Assembly: GCF_003460605.1 (NCBI RefSeq)
Contig: NZ_QTVN01000004.1
Span: 186,001-250,000 of the forward strand
Length of the DNA stretch: 64,000 nucleotides
Direction: 5' to 3'
From: Ruminococcus sp. AF31-8BH
GTDB taxonomy: Bacteria > Bacillota > Clostridia > Lachnospirales > Lachnospiraceae
In this document: positions 8,594-15,769 of the stretch, in pieces
Layout: each line of letters begins with the position of its first letter
Position numbering within the stretch: the stretch's first letter is position 1
The notes under the pieces: model-generated
What the model saw: the letters and a program-made list of their open reading frames with translations, nothing else
The model's database searches: none
What the model was told of the DNA's origin: nothing
Position numbers and translations under genes: made by a program

Positions 8594-9985
8594 TCATTTC
8601 TTTATTTCTTTCTGAAATGCTTCAATATCTTTCGCTATCTCTCCGCTGAGCAGCAGCATGCAAATCAGATTCGGAATTGCCATCAAAGCATTGGCAATAT
8701 CAGAAAAGTTCCATACCAGACTCAAGGTCTGTGTACAGCCGACATATACTACCAGAGAAAATACGATTCTGTAAATCATGTTGTACTTATGTGTTCCAAA
8801 TAAATATTCAAAAGCTTTTTCTCCATGATATTCCCACCCAAGAATGGTAGAAAATGCAAATAATGTAATTCCAATGGTTACCAGCCATCCTCCGGCACTT
8901 CCAAGAACAGTTTCAAATGCTGCAATAGTAACATCAGATCCTGTCAGCAGATTTCCTGCTGCATCAGTAGTGCCAAGTACTCCGGAAGAAGCAATTGCAA
9001 GACCTGTGATGGTGCATACCACAATCGTATCCCAAAATGTTCCTGTCATATTTATGTAGCCCTGGCGAACCGGGTTATCCGTAGTCGCTGCAGCAGCCGT
9101 AATTGCTGCAGAACCCATGCCGGCTTCATTCGAAAAAACTCCACGCGCAACACCGTATCGCATAGCACTCATCATAGAAGCAACAATACTGCCGCAAAGG
9201 CCACCGCCTACAGCTTTTGCGGAAAATGCCATCTTAAAGATCATAGAAAGTCCTGAAGGCAAGTTGGAAATGTTTCCAAAAATCACAATAAGTCCACAGA
9301 TCACATAGAAAATTGCCATAGCCGGCACAACTACAGATGATACTTTGGATATGGATTTAATTCCACCAACAATAATTAATAATGTCAATATTGTTATAAT
9401 AACCCCAGAGACCCTTACTGGAACATGAAATGTAGCATGAAGTGCACTTGCAATAGAATTTCCCTGAGTCATATTTCCGATTCCAAAGGAAGCTACAACT
9501 GCAAAAAATGCGAAAAGCCATGCCAGAATTACTCCCAAAGTCTTATTTTTCAGTCCTTTTTTCATTGTGTACATAGGACCGCCGCTCATTTCACCTTTGG
9601 CATTCACTTCGCGGTATTTAATTGCCAGCATACATTCACTAAACTTGGACGTAATGCCAAAAGCAGCTGAAATCCACATCCACACCAGAGCGCCAGGTCC
9701 TCCTGAAACCATAGCAGTGGCAACGCCAACAATATTTCCGGTTCCAATTGTAGCAGCAAGTGCAGTAGTCAGTGCAGAAAAAGGAGAGACATCTCCTTCT
9801 CCACGGCTTTTCGTACGCGCTTCCTTGCTGAGCGTGCTCTTTAGCGCATATCCAAGGTTTCTCCAGGGCAGAAATTTCGTCCGGATTGTAAGAAAAATTC
9901 CAGTTCCCACAAGAAGGATCAGCATTACCGGCCCCCACACAAAATCGTCAACTTTTGTTACAATTTCGTTTAATCTCTCCATCAT
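8594..9985 (-). CDS. AGCS-family amino acid:cation symporter (alanine/glycine type)
   Basis: 463 aa inner-membrane Na+/H+-coupled importer of alanine, glycine or similar amino acids. Family marks include TALAATIGTGNIVGVATAM (N-terminal third) and GGPGALVWMWISAAFG, then about ten further membrane segments. I chose the ATG at 9985, with AGGGAGG about 6 nt upstream. A much longer open frame upstream is untranslated leader containing a terminator. Transcription comes from a consensus promoter at 10146-10174 through about 150 nt of leader, so expression is probably controlled by attenuation. Confidence 0.92.
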   Translation of the reverse strand: MMERLNEIVTKVDDFVWGPVMLILLVGTGIFLTIRTKFLPWRNLGYALKSTLSKEARTKSRGEGDVSPFSALTTALAATIGTGNIVGVATAMVSGGPGALVWMWISAAFGITSKFSECMLAIKYREVNAKGEMSGGPMYTMKKGLKNKTLGVILAWLFAFFAVVASFGIGNMTQGNSIASALHATFHVPVRVSGVIITILTLLIIVGGIKSISKVSSVVVPAMAIFYVICGLIVIFGNISNLPSGLSMIFKMAFSAKAVGGGLCGSIVASMMSAMRYGVARGVFSNEAGMGSAAITAAAATTDNPVRQGYINMTGTFWDTIVVCTITGLAIASSGVLGTTDAAGNLLTGSDVTIAAFETVLGSAGGWLVTIGITLFAFSTILGWEYHGEKAFEYLFGTHKYNMIYRIVFSLVVYVGCTQTLSLVWNFSDIANALMAIPNLICMLLLSGEIAKDIEAFQKEIKK

Positions 9986-10046
9986 ATACGTCCTCCCTTT
10001 TGATATTTGCATATACGCACAGCCTTTTACGGGTTTTGCATAAATA

Positions 10047-10082
10047 CAAAAAAGAGCCATGTTCTGAACAACATCGCTCTTC
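10047..10082 (-). terminator. Leader terminator (putative attenuator) upstream of AGCS gene
   Basis: On the minus strand AAGAGCGATGTT pairs with AACATGGCTCTT and is followed by TTTTT. It lies between the AGCS promoter and start codon, so it would cut the transcript at about 90 nt unless read through. No known riboswitch consensus is recognisable in the roughly 60 nt before it. Confidence 0.7.
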
Positions 10083-10145
10083 TGTGTGTATACGTATTCA
10101 ATTAGTGTCAGACAAATATTTTCCCTGACATTTTTAATTGTTAAC

Positions 10146-10174
10146 AGTATATGCTTTCTTTCCTCTATTGTCAA
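10146..10174 (-). promoter_or_regulatory. Promoter of AGCS gene
   Basis: TTGACA (10174-10169), 17-bp spacer, TATACT (10151-10146) on the minus strand. It is divergent from the rubredoxin promoter 33 bp away. Confidence 0.85.
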
Positions 10175-10206
10175 GATAATTTATCAAGCGAAGCCACATC
10201 CAAATA

Positions 10207-10235
10207 TTGACAAATATTATGAAATGTTTTATAAT
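10207..10235 (+). promoter_or_regulatory. Promoter of rubredoxin gene
   Basis: Perfect consensus: TTGACA (10207-10212), 17-bp spacer, TATAAT (10230-10235). The start codon is 50 nt downstream, with AAGGAGG between. Confidence 0.9.
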
Positions 10236-10284
10236 TTCTACATAATAACAGTAATTATTATCATTTAATAAGGAGGATTTGTTT

Positions 10285-10440
10285 ATGAAATATGTATGCG
10301 ATGTTTGCGGTTGGGAATACGACGAAGAGCAGGGCTATCCAGAGGGTGGAATTGCACCTGGCACGAAATGGGAGGATGTTCCGGAAGACTTTGAATGTCC
10401 TCTGTGTTCTGTAGGAAAGGATCAGTTTTCCCAGGAATAA
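10285..10440 (+). CDS. Rubredoxin
   Basis: 51 aa iron-binding electron carrier. Two Cys pairs, CDVCGW (Cys5, Cys8) and CPLCSVGKDQF (Cys38, Cys41), form the FeS4 site. The core G-PEGGIAPGTKWEDVPEDF is the standard rubredoxin sequence at full family length. Start: ATG with AAGGAGG 10 nt upstream. Its strong promoter suggests high expression. The likely job is electron supply to peroxide- or oxygen-reducing enzymes in an anaerobe. The TetR gene follows by 36 nt and may share the transcript. Confidence 0.96.
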   Translation: MKYVCDVCGWEYDEEQGYPEGGIAPGTKWEDVPEDFECPLCSVGKDQFSQE

Positions 10441-10476
10441 TTTTGTTGAATAATTGAAGAGAGGGAGGGTGCGCCT

Positions 10477-11055
10477 ATGCAGAATCCAGTTCCTGACGAA
10501 AGATATTATGTGGCCAATGAGGCTATCTTAGGTGCTTTTTTTAAACTATCACGGGAAAAAGCTCCTGATAAGATCACAGTATCTGACATCATCAAAGCTG
10601 CAGGTATCGCCAGAAGCACCTTTTATAATCATTACCAGGACATCCCCTCGCTGGTAGCTGCCGTTGAAGAGAAAACAATCTGTGATGTTTTTTCCATGAT
10701 GGAAAAATTCCATCCCAAAAATGACCTGGATATCTGTCGGTCCTATTTTTTGTCAATCTGTCAGTACACCATAGAGAATCCTTTTCTTGCAAGTCTTTTG
10801 AGCACACCTCATGGCAATGACTTGTTTGAAAAAATGCTGACCATGCTCCATCACTACGTCACTGATGCCACATCCAATTCCAGCCCAAATGAACACACAA
10901 AGGAAGAAATTTCTTATGTGATCACCTGCGCGATTGGCAGCACCATTGGTGTCCTTCACAAATGGGCCAGAGATAATTTCGATCTGGAACCGGAAGCTGT
11001 CGCTGATATTTTGTCCCAGGTTTTTTTATTGGGCATGCTGCCCCTTTTGTCCTAA
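10477..11055 (+). CDS. TetR-family transcriptional regulator
   Basis: 192 aa. The N-terminal TetR HTH is seen in REKAPDKITVSDIIKAAGIARSTFYNHYQDIPSLVAAVEE (about residues 24-65), and the rest is the helical ligand/dimer domain. The start has GGGAGG about 9 nt upstream. It faces the condensation/carrier/ligase operon tail to tail and could regulate it or the rubredoxin transcript it probably rides on. A dyad that could serve as an operator lies upstream of the condensation gene (14500-14550), but that dyad also reads as a terminator. Confidence 0.9.
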   Translation: MQNPVPDERYYVANEAILGAFFKLSREKAPDKITVSDIIKAAGIARSTFYNHYQDIPSLVAAVEEKTICDVFSMMEKFHPKNDLDICRSYFLSICQYTIENPFLASLLSTPHGNDLFEKMLTMLHHYVTDATSNSSPNEHTKEEISYVITCAIGSTIGVLHKWARDNFDLEPEAVADILSQVFLLGMLPLLS

Positions 11056-11190
11056 TACGTGTTTGAACGCAGATAAGCGATGCGACTGCGTTCATGAGCA
11101 AGTAGCGAAGCGGATTGCGAATGTCTGCTTTACAAAGGCTTTCTGCAAGATGTGCATCACACTTTGTGAGCCATGCAGAAAGCCTTTTTG
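11056..11190. repeat. Decayed family A palindromic element
   Basis: CGTGTTTGAA followed further on by GGCTTTCTGCAAGATGTG (11137 onward) matches the left half of the element at 8374 with few mismatches. The outer ends are degenerate. It lies between convergent genes, as the 8.4-kb copy does. Confidence 0.7.
11134..11190. terminator. Terminator formed from family A element sequence
   Basis: AAAGGCTTTCTGCA (11134-11147) pairs with TGCAGAAAGCCTTT (11174-11187), with flanking T/A runs. It serves the TetR gene and possibly the convergent ligase gene. The left arm is element-derived. Confidence 0.8.
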
Positions 11191-12735
11191 TTATGCAAGA
11201 GGTTCGTCAATCAGAGCATCCTGCCTCTTAATCTTTTTCGTTGTGCTGCGGATAAAGGGATTTTTTCGAACAATCAATCCTGTAATCTGGCGATAGGTCG
11301 GCTGATTTTGATTGTACTTATCCAAAAATGCCTGAAGCAGTCCTTTAACAGCCTCTGCATCTAATGCCTTTGCTTCCACCACTGCCTGCTCCGGATAAAT
11401 CCGGGCTGTCAGACCATTCTTCTCACCAGTTACGATCACTTCGCCTACAAGGGGATTCAGGGCAAGTTTATTCTCAATCTCTTCCGGAGATACATTTTCA
11501 CCATTTGACAAAATGATCAGATTTTTCACTCTTCCGTTTATGAACAGGTAGCCATCCTCATCCATATATCCCTTGTCTCCTGTGTGAAGCCAGCCATCCG
11601 TAAGAGTCTCCTGGGTTTCCTTCGGCATCTGATAGTAGCCCTTCATGACACTTGTTCCCCGCACCAGAATCTCCCCATTTTCAAATCTGACCTCCACGTT
11701 TTCAAGAGGCTTTCCAATAGATCCAGGCTTATTATTTTCCGGTGTATTGTTGCTGATAACAGGTGAGCATTCTGACATTCCATAGCCTTCCAGTATCTGA
11801 ATACCGTACTGTGCAAAATATTCAATGTAATATGGATCCAGATGCGCCCCACCGGTAAATATGGTATGCAGCTTTCCTCCAAATACCTTCTCTGCCAAAA
11901 TCTGTTTTGGAATTGCCGGGTCAGAAGCAGCCAGCCTTTTATAAATTGTCTCAATCATCATGGGTACCATGAGCATAATGTCTGGTTTAAAAATGCTCAT
12001 ATTTCTGACCATATGGAGCAAAGAATCATTGATACAAAGAGTTGCTCCCTGGGAAAAGCCCTTCAGCCAGTCCATAACAAGGCAAAATGCATGATGGATG
12101 GGAAGTACGCTAAGCATCACGGTTCCCGGTTCTGCTGAAATTTTTACAGCCTCAACATTAGATGCCAGATTCTTCTGAGTCAGCATAACTCCCTTACTTT
12201 TTCCGGTTGTTCCTGAAGTAAAAATAATAGTTGCAATATCCTCCGCATCCGGACAGGCAGCATCTTTGGATGCATTATTTCCTATATTCCGAAGCTCATT
12301 GATACTGTATACCTTTTCCGGTACATCCTCCACCTCTTCCTGAAGCATCCATACCTTCTGAAGCCCCGGACAATTTGCCAGAAATACTTCAAGATATGGT
12401 CTGTGCTTCGGACTTAGGAAAAGGGCTGCACAATCGGAGCGATTGATAAGATCTACCAGATCCTCGCAGGGAAGTGCTGCATCAAGCGGCACTGCTGTTG
12501 TACATCCTGTAATAATCCCAAGATAACTTTCAATCCACTCTACAGAGCTGGTGCCAATTAGTGCAATGTGTTTTCCCTCAAAGCCCTCTGCAAGAAGACC
12601 TTTTCTGACAGAAGCTGCATTTTCCATTATTTCATAATAGCTTCTCTCTGAAATTTCTTTCTTTTTAAGCCATTTTACGGCTTTGACTTCACCAAACTTT
12701 TGTACACTTTCTTCTAATATATTTCTGACCAGCAT
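11191..12735 (-). CDS. AMP-forming adenylation enzyme (acyl- or aminoacyl-carrier protein ligase)
   Basis: 514 aa member of the ANL superfamily. It activates a carboxylic acid as an adenylate and loads it on a phosphopantetheine thiol. Core motifs in order: IIFTSGTTGKSKGVMLTQKN (about 170-190), EGYGMSECSP, GDKGYMDEDGYLFINGR, and the C-terminal catalytic Lys in PFIRSTTKKIKR. The annotation uses the second ATG of MDML, because AGGAGG sits 8 nt before it and only 2 nt before the first. It follows the carrier gene closely, making its product the obvious partner. The overall look is nearer to fatty-acyl than amino-acid activating enzymes, but I cannot read the substrate. It lacks fused condensation or thioesterase domains. 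Confidence 0.9.
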   Translation of the reverse strand: MLVRNILEESVQKFGEVKAVKWLKKKEISERSYYEIMENAASVRKGLLAEGFEGKHIALIGTSSVEWIESYLGIITGCTTAVPLDAALPCEDLVDLINRSDCAALFLSPKHRPYLEVFLANCPGLQKVWMLQEEVEDVPEKVYSINELRNIGNNASKDAACPDAEDIATIIFTSGTTGKSKGVMLTQKNLASNVEAVKISAEPGTVMLSVLPIHHAFCLVMDWLKGFSQGATLCINDSLLHMVRNMSIFKPDIMLMVPMMIETIYKRLAASDPAIPKQILAEKVFGGKLHTIFTGGAHLDPYYIEYFAQYGIQILEGYGMSECSPVISNNTPENNKPGSIGKPLENVEVRFENGEILVRGTSVMKGYYQMPKETQETLTDGWLHTGDKGYMDEDGYLFINGRVKNLIILSNGENVSPEEIENKLALNPLVGEVIVTGEKNGLTARIYPEQAVVEAKALDAEAVKGLLQAFLDKYNQNQPTYRQITGLIVRKNPFIRSTTKKIKRQDALIDEPLA

Positions 12736-12747
12736 ATCCATTTCCTC

Positions 12748-12978
12748 CTACTGAAGGTTTTCCAGCAATTGAAGTGCCTCTCCAAGGGTTACGATTTTCA
12801 TTACCTCGTTTTCTTCAAGTTCAATATCAAATGTATCCTCAAGCTCACCTAAAAAAGACATAAAATCCAGAGAGCTGAATCCAAGGTCCTCACGGAACCT
12901 CATTTCATTTGTCATTTCTTCCGGTGCTACTTTGCTATACTGGGCTACAATATTTTTAAATTCCATTTCCTGACTCAT
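12748..12978 (-). CDS. Free-standing acyl/peptidyl carrier protein
   Basis: 76 aa carrier. The phosphopantetheine attachment site is Ser36 in DLGFSSLDFMSFL; the usual DSL is here SSL. The sequence is acidic and four-helix-like, with FREDLGF before the site and FDIELEENEVMKIVTLGEAL after it. I chose the ATG at 12978 with AGGAGG upstream; an earlier ATG lies inside the condensation gene. It sits between the condensation and ligase genes with gaps of 22 and about 12 nt, so it most likely carries the acyl group from the ligase to the condensation enzyme. An Sfp-type transferase encoded at 41963 could modify it. Confidence 0.92.
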   Translation of the reverse strand: MSQEMEFKNIVAQYSKVAPEEMTNEMRFREDLGFSSLDFMSFLGELEDTFDIELEENEVMKIVTLGEALQLLENLQ

Positions 12979-13000
12979 TATACGTCCTCCTGGTATACTA

Positions 13001-14389
13001 TCAAATCTGTTCCATAATTTCACCGATGCTCATATCCGGTTCTGCGATTCCTTTAAATAAAATACGCATCATATAATAATAGAGAAGTTCCATATCATGT
13101 TCTTCCAGATGTGCTGTTTGATAATGATAGGAAAAATTCATTCCACCATCCTCTGTATGAGATACGGTCAAATACATTTTCTTGGTTGCTGCACCATTTG
13201 CAAACCATTTGGCATGCTGGCGGACAGTTCCAAGCATTTCATTTTCCACTTTTACCGGCATGGGCTGATAAGTCAGATAACAGCTTTCATAGCTGGTGTG
13301 CTCTGGTGTATTGTATCTTTTTCTCATCTCTTCCATAATAAGTGCCGGATCATAATTACTGTGCATATAAATACGATTCTGCATATTCTGGATTTCATAA
13401 GCAGCAGAAAGGAAATCTGTTTCAGGCGAGATTACGGTTCTGCATGGAAACATAATCGTTCTGCTTCCGCCAGAGGTCCACTCTTCATGGGTGGAACGTC
13501 TGGATATAAAATTCTGGATCGTAATATCCTCCTGTCCGTCATTTACCTTAGACAGATAAGTACGGATGCCGAGCAGCAGAAGATTTGTCATGGAAAGCTG
13601 ATGATTCATACAGAAATCAATCAGGTTCTGAGTCGCCCCTGGCTCCAGATGGTAATCCTTTACTGCCACGAATAAATTTTGCATTTCAATATCAGCGGAG
13701 CGAAGTTCCGGATTTCCATGCCTCTTTCTGGCGGCCTCCAGTACAGACGGGCCCTGAATATCGGAATACAGCGGCTCTCCCAGGGCATCCAGCTGATCGT
13801 CCCAGAATTTCTTGTCTTTTGCAAAACGCTTTTCATTGCCGGCCTTTGCCAGATCCTTCTTCAGCACTGTTTGGAAATCAGCCAATTCCTGAGGATATGC
13901 TGTTCCATATTTGTAATAGGTATACAGCTGGAACAGATCCCCGATCATTACCACCAGTCCGCAGGAGTCAATCAACCGATGATCCATATGTACAAAAAAA
14001 CCATTATATCCTTCCGGCAGCTTCAGCATGGTGAACTCACACATGGGAATGTTATCACCATCAAATGTTTCATATGCCCATTGCTGCATCAGTTCATCAG
14101 CTTCTGCAAGATTTCCCATTCCGGACAAATCCTTCAGTTCAATATCACGAGGATCCTGTTTTACAATATACTGCTTCACATTTCCCTCTTGATCCGGTTT
14201 GGTGAAGCGTACTCTGGTGCAGCCTGAGCGCTCTATTTCCATCTGGATACACTTTTTCAATAGTCCAAAATCCAGTTCAGCTTGTACAGACGCCACAACA
14301 CTGACACCGGACACCTGTTGTGTCCCATAATCCACAATCCAGTTGTGATGCATTTTCTGAGCAGCAGTTAAAGGATAGTACTCTCTCAT
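13001..14389 (-). CDS. Stand-alone condensation-domain protein
   Basis: 462 aa protein of the NRPS condensation / CoA-dependent acyltransferase fold. It starts YPLTAAQKMHHNW, like the C1 motif of condensation domains. The active-site HHxxxDG appears as DHRLIDS: His137 and Asp141 are kept, the first His is Asp136 and the Gly is Ser142. Later motifs such as FISRRSTHEEWTSGG and FMFPCRTVI-like text fit the C-terminal lobe. There is no signal peptide. First gene of the operon; RBS GGAGG is 11 nt from the ATG. Expected role: joins the carrier-bound acyl group to an amine or alcohol acceptor. Confidence 0.88.
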   Translation of the reverse strand: MREYYPLTAAQKMHHNWIVDYGTQQVSGVSVVASVQAELDFGLLKKCIQMEIERSGCTRVRFTKPDQEGNVKQYIVKQDPRDIELKDLSGMGNLAEADELMQQWAYETFDGDNIPMCEFTMLKLPEGYNGFFVHMDHRLIDSCGLVVMIGDLFQLYTYYKYGTAYPQELADFQTVLKKDLAKAGNEKRFAKDKKFWDDQLDALGEPLYSDIQGPSVLEAARKRHGNPELRSADIEMQNLFVAVKDYHLEPGATQNLIDFCMNHQLSMTNLLLLGIRTYLSKVNDGQEDITIQNFISRRSTHEEWTSGGSRTIMFPCRTVISPETDFLSAAYEIQNMQNRIYMHSNYDPALIMEEMRKRYNTPEHTSYESCYLTYQPMPVKVENEMLGTVRQHAKWFANGAATKKMYLTVSHTEDGGMNFSYHYQTAHLEEHDMELLYYYMMRILFKGIAEPDMSIGEIMEQI

Positions 14390-14492
14390 TCTTAATCAAA
14401 CCTCCATTGCCCCTGTTTTTTGCTCTTGATGAGAAAATAGCATATATTTCAGGGAAATACCAGTACCGCCCGGACTTAATGAACACTTTACA

Positions 14493-14550
14493 AAAAATTG
14501 ACCGGAACTTATCAAACCTTTTACAAAAATTTGTTTGATAAGTTTCGGTC
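14493..14550 (-). terminator. AT-rich terminator after the alpha/beta hydrolase (possible operator dyad)
   Basis: 18-bp arms (14500-14517 and 14533-14550; GACCGGAACTTATCAAAC and its near-complement, one mismatch) with a 15-nt loop, followed on the minus strand by AATTTTTT. It separates the hydrolase transcript from the condensation operon. The TTATCAAAC/GTTTGATAA dyad could also bind a regulator. Confidence 0.7.
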
Positions 14551-14572
14551 AGGAAGGAGTATTGCTGTACTG

Positions 14573-15541
14573 TTAATCGTATTTTTCAAAAAATTGCATC
14601 ATTGTATTCTGATACAGCGCAGGGTCTGCATAGGCACTGCACAGATGCCGTGCCCCGGGAACAATAACAAGCTTCTTCGGAGCTTTACATAACATATAAT
14701 TCTGAAATGAATTATGAGGATAAACGTAGGTGTCCTTTTCTCCGTGGAAAAAAAGGACCGGCCTTGTATTCTTTTTCATTGCCTCTGTAGTATCTGCATC
14801 CTTCATATGAAATCCAGCCAGTAAACTACAGAACCAGTCCATTTCCATTAAAAGCAAGGGAATGTGAGGAAGATGAAACCAGTTAGCCGCCATATCCTGC
14901 ATTTGTCCTTCCATGGAATGAAAGCCGCAGTCAGCAATCAGACCTTTCACCTCCGGAGGAAGCGTATGTCCGGATGCCATCAGTACAGCTGACGCTCCCA
15001 TAGACTGCCCATACAGATACACAGGGAGCTTTTCCTTGTTTCGTTCAGATACATAGATTGCCCATTGCTGAACATCCCATTGCTCCATTACTCCAAAGGT
15101 AATGTATTTCCCTTCACTGTCGCCACAGCAGCGCTGTTCCATAAACAGAAGATTGCATTGATGCTCATGGAGGTATTTTGCCATAAATGACATGGTGCCA
15201 AACCGACTGCCACGGTATCCATGGCTTAATATAACAAACCGTTTTGCATTCTCAGCCGGCAGGTAAAATCCATGCAGCTTTAATCCATCTGTACTTCTGA
15301 TATAGCAGTCCTGCATCTTCTGTGCAAAGCACCATTCTTTACTCTCATTATATTCCTCTGCATACCCATTCTGAGGATGGTTTTCCCTGATGTGCGACAA
15401 TTCAAACCATTTCTTTCTCTCTTTTTTCCGGGCGCCCCGTTTGCAGCAAATCATCATATTGAAAAGGCGCCAGCCTGTCTCCATAGAGCCCAAAGCAATA
15501 ATAAGAAGAACAGCACATATTTTAGAAATTTTCTTTTTCAT
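14573..15541 (-). CDS. Membrane-anchored alpha/beta hydrolase
   Basis: 322 aa. One N-terminal membrane segment (MKKKISKICAVLLIIALGSM) is followed by a hydrolase domain of the BAAT/YqkD-like type: nucleophile YGQSMGAS, acid in FFHGEKDTYVYP, base His in PGARHLCSAY. FVILSHGYRGSRFG forms the oxyanion region. I chose the ATG at 15539-15541 because AAAGGA precedes it and it overlaps by 1 nt the TAA of the gene fossil upstream. The catalytic domain should face outward. Substrate unknown; an ester or amide is likely. Confidence 0.88.
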   Translation of the reverse strand: MKKKISKICAVLLIIALGSMETGWRLFNMMICCKRGARKKERKKWFELSHIRENHPQNGYAEEYNESKEWCFAQKMQDCYIRSTDGLKLHGFYLPAENAKRFVILSHGYRGSRFGTMSFMAKYLHEHQCNLLFMEQRCCGDSEGKYITFGVMEQWDVQQWAIYVSERNKEKLPVYLYGQSMGASAVLMASGHTLPPEVKGLIADCGFHSMEGQMQDMAANWFHLPHIPLLLMEMDWFCSLLAGFHMKDADTTEAMKKNTRPVLFFHGEKDTYVYPHNSFQNYMLCKAPKKLVIVPGARHLCSAYADPALYQNTMMQFFEKYD

Positions 15542-15732
15542 TATAGTCCTTTTTCTGTAATGGTCGGTGCAGTCCATGTCTCCAATGCATCCATATCAGG
15601 CGTATAAATACGCATATACAGGTGGAAGCCTCCGTCACCTACAGGAAGCCAATTGCTAGTATCCTCAGGTGCATCCTGCTCTGTCTTTGGATACAGCGCA
15701 ACTTCAACTGTATTGGCACCAAGCCCTGCAAG
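15541..15732 (-). pseudogene. 3' fossil of a DUF1254/DUF1214-family gene
   Basis: The minus strand reads VALAGLGANTVEVALYPK, then SNWLPVGDGGFHLYMRIYTPD, then LETWTAPTITEKGL and stop. This is the recognisable C-terminus of DUF1254/DUF1214 proteins (x-NWLP-x-G-x-F-x-L-x-x-R-x-Y-P). In-frame TGA lies just upstream. An AGAAGGATATG RBS/start remains about 10 nt before the surviving coding part, out of frame, as if an internal deletion removed most of the gene. Its TAA still overlaps the hydrolase ATG, so it was once operonic with the genes either side. Confidence 0.75.
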
Positions 15733-15769
15733 AGCTACTATTCATATCCTTCTGCTTCCGACCAAAACT

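Noticed and set aside
9986..10174. N-terminal extension of the AGCS symporter to 526 codons
   Set aside because: The extension contains a promoter and a terminator hairpin, and the real ATG has AGGGAGG just upstream.
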